Source: JAULUH01 sp032111745
Lineage (GTDB): Bacteria; Chloroflexota; Anaerolineae; JAAEKA01
Assembly: GCA_032111745.1 (NCBI GenBank)
Contig: JAULUH010000092.1
Coordinates: 1-7,466, forward strand
Direction: 5' to 3'
Length of the DNA: 7,466 bases
Part shown: positions 1 to 6,245 of the stretch, in pieces
How positions within the stretch are numbered: position 1 is the stretch's first letter
Layout of the letters: each line of letters starts with the position of its first letter
Notes under the pieces: model-generated
Databases searched by the model: none
What the model was told of the DNA's origin: nothing
Seen by the model: only the letters and a program-made list of their open reading frames with translations
Position numbers and translations under genes: made by a program

Positions 1-1
1 C

Positions 2-877
2 GCGGAGAAGCCCTACATCCCGGTGATCTCCAAGGGCTTCCAGCACCAGTTCTGGCAGGCCGTCCGGCTCGGCTCCGAGCAGGCCGCCAAGGACTTCAAC
101 GTCGACATAACCTTCGAGGGCCCTGAGGCCGAAACCATGGTAGACAAGCAGTACGAGATGCTCCAGGCTGCCATCGCCAAGAACCCCGCCGCGATCTGCC
201 TGGCCGCCGTCGACAGCCAGGCCATGACCCCCCTGCTGGAGGAGGCCAAGGCCAAGGGCATCCCGGTCATCGGCTTCGACTCCGGCGTCGACAGCGATAT
301 CCCGCTGTCCACGGCTTCCACCGACAACATCGCCGCCGCCGCCCTGGCCGCGGACAAGATGGCCGAGCTGATCGGCGGCTCGGGCAAGATCGCCGTCCTG
401 GTGCACGACCAGACCAGCCGCACCGGCATCGACCGCCGCGATGGCTTTGTGCAGCGGATCGAATCGCAGTACCCTGACATCGAGATCGTCAACATTGACT
501 ACGGCGCCGGCGACCACCTGAAGTCTACCGACCTGGCCAAGGCCGTCATCCAGGCCAACCCTGACCTGAAGGGTTACTTCGGCGCCAACGAGGGCTCCAT
601 CATCGGCGTGCTGAATGCCGTGAAGGAGCTGGGCAAGGAAGGCCAGATCGTCCTCATCGGCTACGACGCCGCCAAGCAGCCGCTCGACGCCATCCGGTCC
701 GGCGTTATGGCCGGCGCCATTACCCAGAACCCGATCGGCATCGGCTACAAGTGCGTCGAAGCCGCAGTGAAAGCGATCAACGGCGAGGAGCTGCCCAAGG
801 TCATCGACACCGGCTTCTTCTGGTATGACGCCAGCAACATGGACTCCGAGGAAATCAAGCCGCTCCTGTACGAATAG
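2..877 (+). CDS. Sugar ABC transporter periplasmic substrate-binding protein (RbsB-like, Peripla_BP_4), 5' truncated by window edge
   Basis: This is the extracytoplasmic receptor of a CUT2 (ribose/xylose/galactose-type) sugar importer. It captures a monosaccharide or related polyol and delivers it to the permease encoded downstream. The frame is open from base 2, so the signal peptide and first residues lie outside the window; 291 codons remain before TAG at 875-877. Numbering from the first visible residue, the two-lobed type-I binding fold is seen as the ligand-facing SKGFQHQFW near residues 10-18, IGFDSGVDS around 90-98, DRRDGF at 144-149, GANEGS around 194-199, GYDAAKQP around 220-227 and ITQNP around 240-244. 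These blocks sit where RbsB carries its sugar-contacting aromatic, Asp, Arg, Asn, Asp and Gln residues. The C-terminal TGFFWYDASNMDSEEI block is typical of unassigned RbsB relatives. It is followed by a repeat-filled gap and then the ATPase and permease genes. The substrate is not determined; the family call is firm. Confidence 0.93.
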   Translation, partial: AEKPYIPVISKGFQHQFWQAVRLGSEQAAKDFNVDITFEGPEAETMVDKQYEMLQAAIAKNPAAICLAAVDSQAMTPLLEEAKAKGIPVIGFDSGVDSDIPLSTASTDNIAAAALAADKMAELIGGSGKIAVLVHDQTSRTGIDRRDGFVQRIESQYPDIEIVNIDYGAGDHLKSTDLAKAVIQANPDLKGYFGANEGSIIGVLNAVKELGKEGQIVLIGYDAAKQPLDAIRSGVMAGAITQNPIGIGYKCVEAAVKAINGEELPKVIDTGFFWYDASNMDSEEIKPLLYE

Positions 878-911
878 ACTTCGTAGGTCCGAGTGGGGTC
901 ACCCAGCCCTG

Positions 912-1041
912 ACCTGTCGGATGTCCACACGTAGGGGCGGGGTGACCCCGCCCCTACGTGGTCCAGGCACACATGTTGGGCCGGGTGACCCCACCCCCAC
1001 GTGGTGTAGGCATGTAAGTTGGGCGGGGTGATCCCGCCCTC
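912..1041. repeat. Three tandem ~43-bp GC-rich repeats with a GGGTGACCC-type palindromic core
   Basis: The gap between the binding-protein and ATPase genes (878-1060, 183 bp) is non-coding and filled by repeats. Copies lie at 912-955 (44 bp), 956-998 (43 bp) and 999-1041 (43 bp). The last two match at 33 of 43 positions, including the shared start ACGTGGT and the block GTTGGGC. Each copy carries a dyad core of the form GGGTGACCC, centred at 944, 987 and 1030. A fourth core in the opposite reading (TGGGGTCACCC, 894-904, centred at 900) is the exact reverse complement of 983-993. This makes four cores at spacings of 44, 43 and 43 bp. It may be a palindromic intergenic repeat family, an mRNA-stability element or a protein-binding array; the sequence alone does not decide. 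Confidence 0.75.
928..960. repeat. Perfect inverted repeat (16-bp arms, 1-nt centre); GC-rich intergenic hairpin
   Basis: Arms 928-943 (CACGTAGGGGCGGGGT) and 945-960 are perfect reverse complements around G944. The RNA would form a very stable GC hairpin. No T-run follows, so it is not a canonical intrinsic terminator. It sits 50 bp after the binding-protein stop, where REP-like hairpins in other sugar importers (for example malE-malF in E. coli) protect the upstream message and lower expression of the membrane components. That role is an inference here. Its first ten shared bases, ACGTAGGGGC, recur at 3633-3642 beside the second palindrome in this window. Confidence 0.8.
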
Positions 1042-1048
1042 ACCCATC

Positions 1049-1054
1049 GAGGGA
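1049..1054 (+). promoter_or_regulatory. Ribosome binding site of the ATPase gene, with a possible competing hairpin
   Basis: GAGGGA lies 6 nt before ATG 1061 and fixes that start over the in-frame TTG at 1019, which lies inside the repeat array. CCCTC at 1037-1041 can pair with GAGGG at 1049-1053 across a 7-nt loop, hiding the site. The same CCC at 1037-1039 is also the end of the stronger hairpin 1021-1039 (GGGCGGG with CCCGCCC), so the two folds exclude each other. Regulation by this switch is speculative. Confidence 0.5.
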
Positions 1055-1060
1055 TCGGCC

Positions 1061-2614
1061 ATGGATGAACTCCTGGTCTCAATGGAGGGGATCGACAAGT
1101 CTTTTCCTGGTGTACACGCGCTGGACCAGGCCAGGTTCGACCTGCACACCGGCGAGGTGCACGCACTGGTGGGCGAGAACGGCGCGGGCAAGTCGACCCT
1201 CATGAAGGTGCTGGCCGGCATCTATCACAGAGATGCCGGACGTATCCTGGTCCAGGGTAGAGAGGTTGAGATTCCCACCCCACACGCGGCCCAGGACCTG
1301 GGGATCAGCATGATCCACCAGGAGATCAACCTGATGCCCCACCTGACCCTGGCGCAGAACGTCTTCATCGGCCGCGAGCAGCGCCAGGGCCTCTGGTTCA
1401 TGCTGGACGAGAAGAAGATCAACACGCAGACCCAGGCGTTGTTCGACTCCATGCACCTGAAGCTGAACCCACGCACCAGGGCGTCGGACCTCACCGTGGC
1501 CAAGCAGCAGATGGTGGAGATCGCCAAGGCGCTCTCCTTCAACTCGCAGGTGCTGATCATGGACGAGCCGACGGCCGCGCTAACGGAAGCGGAGATCGAG
1601 GAGCTGTTCCGCATCATCCGCCAGCTGCGCAGCGATGGTGTGGGTATCGTCTACATCTCCCACCGCCTCGAGGAGCTGCAACAGATCGGCGATCGCATCA
1701 CCGTCATGCGCGACGGCCGCACCATCGATACCGTCGACGCCCAGACTGCCACCATCGACCAGATCATCAGCATGATGGTGGGGCGCACCATCTATGAGGC
1801 CACGCCGGAGATCCCGGAACACCCTAGCGAGCAGGTGGTTCTGGAGGTCAGAAACCTGAATCGGGGTGACGTCATCAAGGACGTTAGCTTCCAGCTCAAG
1901 AAGGGCGAGATCCTGGGCTTCGCCGGACTGATGGGTGCCGGTCGTACCGAGGTGGCACGCGCCGTGTTCGGCGCCGACCCCGTGGACTCCGGGCAAATCC
2001 ATGTGTTGGGCAACCAGGTTAACATCAAAACCCCCAAGGATGCCGTGACCCATGGTATTGGCTACCTTTCCGAAGATCGCAAGCGCTATGGGCTGGCGCT
2101 GGGCATGAATGTTGAAGAGAACATCGTGCTGGCCGGTTTCCGCAAGTTCCTGGGCATTTTGGGTGTTGTCGACCGCAGTGGGACGAAAGAAACAGCGCAG
2201 CGTTATGTCGACGCCTTACAGATCAAGACTCCGAGCCTTGAGCAGCGTGTGCGGAACCTCTCGGGTGGCAACCAGCAAAAGGTGGTTATCGGCAAGTGGT
2301 TAACCGCAGACACCGACATCCTGATCTTCGATGAGCCGACACGCGGTATTGACGTTGGTGCCAAAAGCGAGATCTATCACTTGCTCAACGACCTGGCCCA
2401 GCAGGGCAAGTCGATCATCATGATCTCCTCGGAGCTGCCAGAGATCCTGCGCATGAGCCACCGCATTGTGGTCATGTGCGAAGGCCGCATTACCGGCGAG
2501 CTGTCGTCCGCCGAGGCCACGCAGGAGGAGATCATGAAGTACGCGACCCAGCGCAGGGTCCTCGTGGACGCCGACGAGCCACCCACCAGTGGCTCAGAGT
2601 CGGGAAAGAGCTAG
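1061..2614 (+). CDS. Sugar ABC transporter ATP-binding protein, two fused nucleotide-binding domains (RbsA/MglA-like)
   Basis: This is the cytoplasmic ATPase that powers CUT2 sugar import, here 517 aa, the usual size for the family (about 500). Domain 1 has Walker A GENGAGKST at 38-46, a family-typical degenerate signature LTVAKQQ at 144-150, Walker B VLIMDEP at 164-170 and the switch His at 201. Domain 2 has the family's degenerate P-loop GLMGAGRTE at 289-297 (Arg for Lys), a good signature LSGGNQQ at 400-406 and Walker B ILIFDEP at 420-426; Ser replaces the switch His in MISSELPE. So the domains are asymmetric in the way known for RbsA. The ATG at 1061 is preferred: GAGGGA lies upstream and MDELLVSMEGIDKSFPG matches RbsA N-termini. 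A short polar tail (about residues 501-517) follows the second domain. The stop is 3 bp before the permease ATG, indicating co-translation. Codons around 2042-2390 are less GC-rich than their flanks. Confidence 0.96.
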   Translation: MDELLVSMEGIDKSFPGVHALDQARFDLHTGEVHALVGENGAGKSTLMKVLAGIYHRDAGRILVQGREVEIPTPHAAQDLGISMIHQEINLMPHLTLAQNVFIGREQRQGLWFMLDEKKINTQTQALFDSMHLKLNPRTRASDLTVAKQQMVEIAKALSFNSQVLIMDEPTAALTEAEIEELFRIIRQLRSDGVGIVYISHRLEELQQIGDRITVMRDGRTIDTVDAQTATIDQIISMMVGRTIYEATPEIPEHPSEQVVLEVRNLNRGDVIKDVSFQLKKGEILGFAGLMGAGRTEVARAVFGADPVDSGQIHVLGNQVNIKTPKDAVTHGIGYLSEDRKRYGLALGMNVEENIVLAGFRKFLGILGVVDRSGTKETAQRYVDALQIKTPSLEQRVRNLSGGNQQKVVIGKWLTADTDILIFDEPTRGIDVGAKSEIYHLLNDLAQQGKSIIMISSELPEILRMSHRIVVMCEGRITGELSSAEATQEEIMKYATQRRVLVDADEPPTSGSESGKS

Positions 2615-2617
2615 ACC

Positions 2618-3622
2618 ATGGCAGCAACCGAGACCACAACCACTGTCGCTCCAAAGCCGTCTATTGTGCGCGCCGACGCAGCCCAGAAGCTGCTGGCGTT
2701 TTCCGCCCTGATCATCATCTTCGTCGTCTTCGCTATTCTCTCGCCCTTCTTTCGCACCTGGGACAACGTCAATAGCATCCTGGTCGCCACGGCGGTGAAC
2801 GGCGTCCTGGCCCTGGGCGTGACCTTTGTGATCATCACGGCCGGCATCGACCTGTCGGTCGGCACCGTCATGACCCTATCGGCGGTCATGACCGGCGTGG
2901 TGGTCACCAACTGGGGCCTGCCGGTCCCGCTTGGCATTGTCGCCGGCCTGCTCACCGGAACCACGGCCGGGCTGATCAGCGGCCTTTTCATCTCGCGCAT
3001 GAAGATCCCTCCCTTCATCGCCACCCTGGGCATGATGATGATCGCCCGCGGGCTCTCCCTGGTGATCTCCGATGTCAAGCCGATCTATTTCAATGATACA
3101 CCGGTGTTTCGCGAGATCATGATGGGCTCGGTAGTGGGCGCGCTAGTCCCCGGCCTGAGCGTTCCCAACGCCGTGTTCATCCTCTTCGGCGCCTCGCTGG
3201 TGGCGGCCTTCATCCTGGCCAAGACCGTGCTGGGCCGTTACGCCATCGCCATCGGCAGCAACGAGGAGGCCACCCGGCTCTCCGGCGTGAACGTGGCCAA
3301 CTGGAAGACCGCCATCTACGCGCTGGGCGGCGCCTTCAGCGGCCTGGCCGGCGTCATGATTGCCTCTCGCCTCAACTCCGCCCAACCTGCCCTGGGTGTT
3401 GGCTACGAGCTGGAGGCTATCGCCGCCGTGGTGATCGGCGGCACCTCCCTCAGCGGCGGCGAGGGCACCATCCTGGGCACTCTGATCGGCGCTCTGATCA
3501 TCAGCACACTCACCAATGGGCTGCGCATCATGAACGTGCCGCAGGAATGGCAGATGGTGATCACGGGGGTGATCGTGATCCTGGCGGTCTGGCTCGACAT
3601 CCTGCGCCGCCGCTCTCGCTAG
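2618..3622 (+). CDS. Sugar ABC transporter permease (RbsC-like, BPD_transp_2 family)
   Basis: This is the inner-membrane channel subunit of the CUT2 importer; it presumably acts as a homodimer with the ATPase and the binding protein. The 334-aa product is the normal length for RbsC relatives. After a polar N-terminal tail of about 20 residues come hydrophobic segments at roughly 25-45, 55-76, 80-98, 102-126, 130-151, 181-202, 230-250, 264-280, 284-301 and 311-328. Family marks are ITAGIDLSVG at 73-82, the cytoplasmic coupling-loop stretch GRYAIAIGSNEEATRLSG at 206-223, and VIGGTSLSGGEGTILGTLIG at 272-291. It ends in a positively charged RRRSR tail. The purine-rich GGGAAAGAG just upstream, inside the end of the ATPase gene, can serve as its ribosome site. 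The gene is followed by a large palindrome that may end or stabilise the transcript. The substrate is unknown. Confidence 0.95.
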   Translation: MAATETTTTVAPKPSIVRADAAQKLLAFSALIIIFVVFAILSPFFRTWDNVNSILVATAVNGVLALGVTFVIITAGIDLSVGTVMTLSAVMTGVVVTNWGLPVPLGIVAGLLTGTTAGLISGLFISRMKIPPFIATLGMMMIARGLSLVISDVKPIYFNDTPVFREIMMGSVVGALVPGLSVPNAVFILFGASLVAAFILAKTVLGRYAIAIGSNEEATRLSGVNVANWKTAIYALGGAFSGLAGVMIASRLNSAQPALGVGYELEAIAAVVIGGTSLSGGEGTILGTLIGALIISTLTNGLRIMNVPQEWQMVITGVIVILAVWLDILRRRSR

Positions 3623-3638
3623 GTATGTGGAAACGTAG

Positions 3639-3703
3639 GGGCATGAATGGGGCATGGCGGTCCGGGCTGCGGCAGCCCGGACCGCCATGCCCCATTCATG
3701 CCC
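3639..3703. repeat. Perfect inverted repeat with 32-bp arms and a 1-nt centre
   Basis: Arms 3639-3670 and 3672-3703 are perfect reverse complements around G3671, containing GCATGAATGGGGCATGG on the left and its mirror on the right. It starts 17 bp after the permease stop and occupies about half of the 129-bp gap before the kinase start. Just outside the left arm the sequence reads ACGTAGG, giving ACGTAGGGGC at 3633-3642, which matches the tip of the 928-960 palindrome. The right flank lacks the complementary CCTACGT, so one edge may be truncated or mutated. In RNA it would fold into a very long hairpin. No T-tract follows, so calling it an intrinsic terminator is not supported; transcript stabilisation, attenuation or a small palindromic mobile repeat are alternatives. 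Confidence 0.85.
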
Positions 3704-3728
3704 GGTCGTCCACGGTACCGAGTTGTCC

Positions 3729-3742
3729 ATGATTGCAGTCAT
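3729..3742. promoter_or_regulatory. 14-bp near-palindrome before the kinase gene; possible operator
   Basis: ATGATTGCAGTCAT is a perfect dyad except for one pair (T3733/G3738) and ends 9 nt before the kinase ATG. Its size and symmetry suit a dimeric regulator site, but I recognise no specific regulator consensus. In RNA it could also form a small hairpin next to the start codon. Support is symmetry and position only. Confidence 0.3.
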
Positions 3743-3751
3743 CCCCCTACC

Positions 3752-5257
3752 ATGCCCCCACAGCTGATCCTCGCCCACGACCTGGGAACCACCGGCGATA
3801 AGGCCACCCTCTTCGCCCCCGACGGCTCCGTCGTCGCCGCTACCTTCGCCGGCTACACCACCACCTACGCCCAGCCCAACTGGGCCGAGCAGGACCCTGC
3901 CGACTGGCAGACAGCCCTCTTCGAATCCACGCGACAGTTGGTAACGAAACATCGCGGGGATGTGGCCGTGGTCAGCTTCAGCGGCCACATGAACGGGGCC
4001 CTGTCGATTGACGATGACGGCATCCCGCTGCGACCGGCCATCATTTGGGCTGACCAGCGGGCCGTAACTCAGGCTGAGTACATTCGGGAATACTGCGGTG
4101 ACGCCGAGACCTATGCCCTTACGGGCAACCGCATCAGCCCAGCGTATACCGCAGCCAAGGTGTTGTGGATCAAGGAGCACCAGCCCGACCTCTACCGGCG
4201 CACCCACAAGATCCTCCAGGCCAAGGACTACGCCGCTTTCCTCTTGACCGGGGTGCTGACCACCGATACCTCCGACGCCTCCCTCACCCTGCTGTTGGAC
4301 CTGCACACCCACCGCTGGGCCGAGACTATGTTCGAGCGCCTGGAGCTCGATCCGGCCCTGTTCCCTGACCCCGTGCCCTCGGCCACGGTCATCGGCGCCG
4401 TGACGCCGGCCGCGGCGGCCGCCACCGGCCTGGTCGCCGGTACGCCGGTGGTCATCGGCGGCGGCGATGGCGCCTGCGCCACCGTGGGCGCCGGCTCGGT
4501 GCGCCCTGGCCAGGCCTATAACTACGTCGGCTCCTCCTCGTGGGTCGCACTGACCACTGCCGCGCCGGTGCTCGACCCCGCCCGCCGCACCTTCAACCTC
4601 CTTCACCTCGATCCCACCCTCTACGTCGCCCTCGGCACCATGCAGACGGCCGGCGGTGCCCTGGACTGGTTCGCGCGCCTGCTGCGCGCGGCCGGAGAGG
4701 ACCAGGCCAGCTACGCTGAGCTCGACGCGGCCGCGGCAGAGCTTCCCCCCGGCGGCGACGGCCTGCTCTTCCTGCCCTACCTGCTGGGCGAGCGCAGCCC
4801 CCACTGGAATCCCGCTGCCCGCGGCGCCTTCGTCGGCCTGGCCATGCCCCACGGCCGCGGTGCTCTGGCCCGCACCGTCATGGAAGGAGTGGCCTTCAAT
4901 CTGCGCCATATCCTGGAGGTACTGGTCGCCCAGGGCGTCGCCGTCGACTCCATGCGGCTGATCGGCGGCGCCGGCCAAAGCGCGCTCTGGCGCCAGATCC
5001 TGGCCGACGTCTACGGCCTGCCTGTCGTCCAGGTGGACCTGCCCGCCCAGGCCACCGCCCTTGGCGCCGCCATCGCCGGCGGCGTAGGCGTCGGCATCTA
5101 TCCGGACTACGGCGTGGCCCCTGATCTCGCCCCTGCCACCCGCATCGACCGGCCCGACCCCACCGCTCATGCCCGCTACGCGCCGCTCTACGATCTCTTC
5201 AAGGACACCTACCTGGCCCTGGAGCCGATCTTCGCCCGCCTGGCCCAACAACCCTGA
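3752..5257 (+). CDS. FGGY-family carbohydrate kinase (xylulokinase-like)
   Basis: This is a cytoplasmic ATP-dependent sugar kinase of the FGGY family, 501 aa, a usual length. It probably phosphorylates a ketose or a related sugar acid or polyol. The N-terminal phosphate loop reads AHDLGTTGDKATLF at residues 8-21, and the sugar-side block IIWADQRA spans 97-104. A second ATP domain begins near 210, with GGGDGACATVGAG at 236-248 holding the expected catalytic Asp239. FLPYLLGERSPHW follows at 340-352, and the adenosine-site-like IGGAGQSALWRQILAD is at 404-419. The start at 3752 is chosen because family members begin about ten residues before DLGTT. Upstream in-frame ATGs at 3647 and 3698 lie inside or at the edge of the palindrome and would add a low-complexity tail. 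No Shine-Dalgarno-like sequence precedes 3752, which is unusual beside its neighbours. The closest relatives I recall are annotated xylulokinase or plain FGGY kinase; the substrate is not certain. It heads a tight enzyme run. Confidence 0.9.
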   Translation: MPPQLILAHDLGTTGDKATLFAPDGSVVAATFAGYTTTYAQPNWAEQDPADWQTALFESTRQLVTKHRGDVAVVSFSGHMNGALSIDDDGIPLRPAIIWADQRAVTQAEYIREYCGDAETYALTGNRISPAYTAAKVLWIKEHQPDLYRRTHKILQAKDYAAFLLTGVLTTDTSDASLTLLLDLHTHRWAETMFERLELDPALFPDPVPSATVIGAVTPAAAAATGLVAGTPVVIGGGDGACATVGAGSVRPGQAYNYVGSSSWVALTTAAPVLDPARRTFNLLHLDPTLYVALGTMQTAGGALDWFARLLRAAGEDQASYAELDAAAAELPPGGDGLLFLPYLLGERSPHWNPAARGAFVGLAMPHGRGALARTVMEGVAFNLRHILEVLVAQGVAVDSMRLIGGAGQSALWRQILADVYGLPVVQVDLPAQATALGAAIAGGVGVGIYPDYGVAPDLAPATRIDRPDPTAHARYAPLYDLFKDTYLALEPIFARLAQQP

Positions 5258-5273
5258 AGGGGAGACCCTGACC

Positions 5274-6239
5274 ATGCTCTACCGTATCCTGGGCAGCACC
5301 GGCCTGCAGGTCTCCATCCTCGGCTACGGCGCCTCGCCCCTCGGCGCCGAGTTCGGCCAGATCGACCCCGCCGAGGGCACCCGCGCCGTGCACTACGCCA
5401 TCGACCAGGGCATCAACTACTTCGACGTCGCGCCCTACTACGGCCGCACCCTGGCCGAGACCCGCCTGGGCGAGGCCCTCTCGGGAAAGCGCCACCAGGT
5501 GATCCTGGCCACCAAGGTCGGCCGCTACGACAAAGCCATGGTCACGGGCTTCGACTTCTCCGCCGAACGGGTGGTGCGCTCGGTGGACGAAAGCCTGCGC
5601 CGCCTGCGCACCGATTGGGTCGACGTCATCCAGGTGCACGATATCGAGTACGGCGATCGTAGCCAGATCGTGCACGAGACACTGCCGGCCCTGGAGAGGC
5701 TCCGCCAAACGGGCAAGGTGCGCTTCGTGGGCATCACCGGCTATCCCCTGCTGCAGTTCGTGGATGTGCTGCAGCAAGCCCAGGTCGACACCATCCTCTC
5801 CTACTGTCGCTACAACCTGTTTGACACCAGCCTGGACACGCTGTTGGCGCCAGTGGCGCAGGAAAAAGGGGTGGGCCTGATTAACGGCTCCCCACTGCAC
5901 ATGCGGGTGCTGGCCGATAAGGGCGCGCCGGACTGGCACCCGGCCCCTCGCCGCGTGCAGGAGGTGGGCCGGCAGGTCGCCGCCCATTGCCGCCGCCGCG
6001 AGGTCGACATCTCCGACCTGGCCATGCAGTTTGCGCTGGCCTACGAGCAGGTGGCCACCACGCTGGTGGGCATGAGCAAAGCGAGGCACGTGGAGAGCAA
6101 CCTCAAGTCCATCGGGGCGGCGCCAGACCCGCAGCTGCTGGCCGAGGTGCAGGCCATGATCGCGCCCGTGGCCAACGTGGTCTGGATGGAGGGCCGTCCC
6201 GAAAACGACGATCCCGGTGCCGTACCGAAGGAGGTCTGA
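5274..6239 (+). CDS. Aldo/keto reductase, L-galactose / L-fucose (D-threo-aldose) 1-dehydrogenase-like
   Basis: This is a soluble NAD(P)-dependent oxidoreductase of 321 aa, with a TIM-barrel fold expected for the family. The start at 5274 is supported by AAGGGGAG at 5257-5264, overlapping the kinase stop, and by the typical N-terminus MLYRILGSTGLQVSILGYGA. The catalytic tetrad is visible: Asp51 (FDVAP), Tyr56 (YYG), Lys81 (ATKVG) and His122 (QVHDIE). Blocks GFDFSAERV (92-100), VHDIEYG (121-127), ILSYCRYN (174-181), NGSPLHM (204-210), WHPAP (221-225) and LVGMSKARHVESN (264-276) closely recall plant L-galactose dehydrogenase and bacterial L-fucose/D-threo-aldose 1-dehydrogenases. Those enzymes oxidise the sugar at C1 to an aldonolactone. 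Some bacterial relatives use L-fucose, L-galactose or D-arabinose; the precise substrate here is inferred. It is cotranscribed with the kinase (16-bp gap) and the zinc dehydrogenase (6-bp gap). Another aldose or pyridoxal-type substrate cannot be excluded. Confidence 0.88.
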   Translation: MLYRILGSTGLQVSILGYGASPLGAEFGQIDPAEGTRAVHYAIDQGINYFDVAPYYGRTLAETRLGEALSGKRHQVILATKVGRYDKAMVTGFDFSAERVVRSVDESLRRLRTDWVDVIQVHDIEYGDRSQIVHETLPALERLRQTGKVRFVGITGYPLLQFVDVLQQAQVDTILSYCRYNLFDTSLDTLLAPVAQEKGVGLINGSPLHMRVLADKGAPDWHPAPRRVQEVGRQVAAHCRRREVDISDLAMQFALAYEQVATTLVGMSKARHVESNLKSIGAAPDPQLLAEVQAMIAPVANVVWMEGRPENDDPGAVPKEV

Positions 6240-6245
6240 TCGACC

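Noticed and set aside
1019..1060. TTG start at 1019 that would add 14 residues to the ATPase
   Set aside because: The extra residues are encoded by the tandem repeat and lack family likeness. ATG 1061 has a ribosome site and matches RbsA-type N-termini.
3639..3720. Intrinsic (Rho-independent) terminator after the permease gene
   Set aside because: The stem is ample but there is no T-rich tract after 3703 on the plus strand, so only a hairpin or repeat is claimed.
3647..3751. Upstream in-frame ATG at 3647 for the kinase, with AGGGG five bases before it
   Set aside because: It would encode 35 extra residues mostly from the palindrome, unlike FGGY kinases, which begin close to the DLGTT loop. 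The AGGGG is part of the repeat tip. Not fully excluded without protein data.
3143..5275. Long minus-strand open frame opposite permease and kinase
   Set aside because: Same composition effect. It runs across two well-supported genes and the palindrome and has no family-like motifs.
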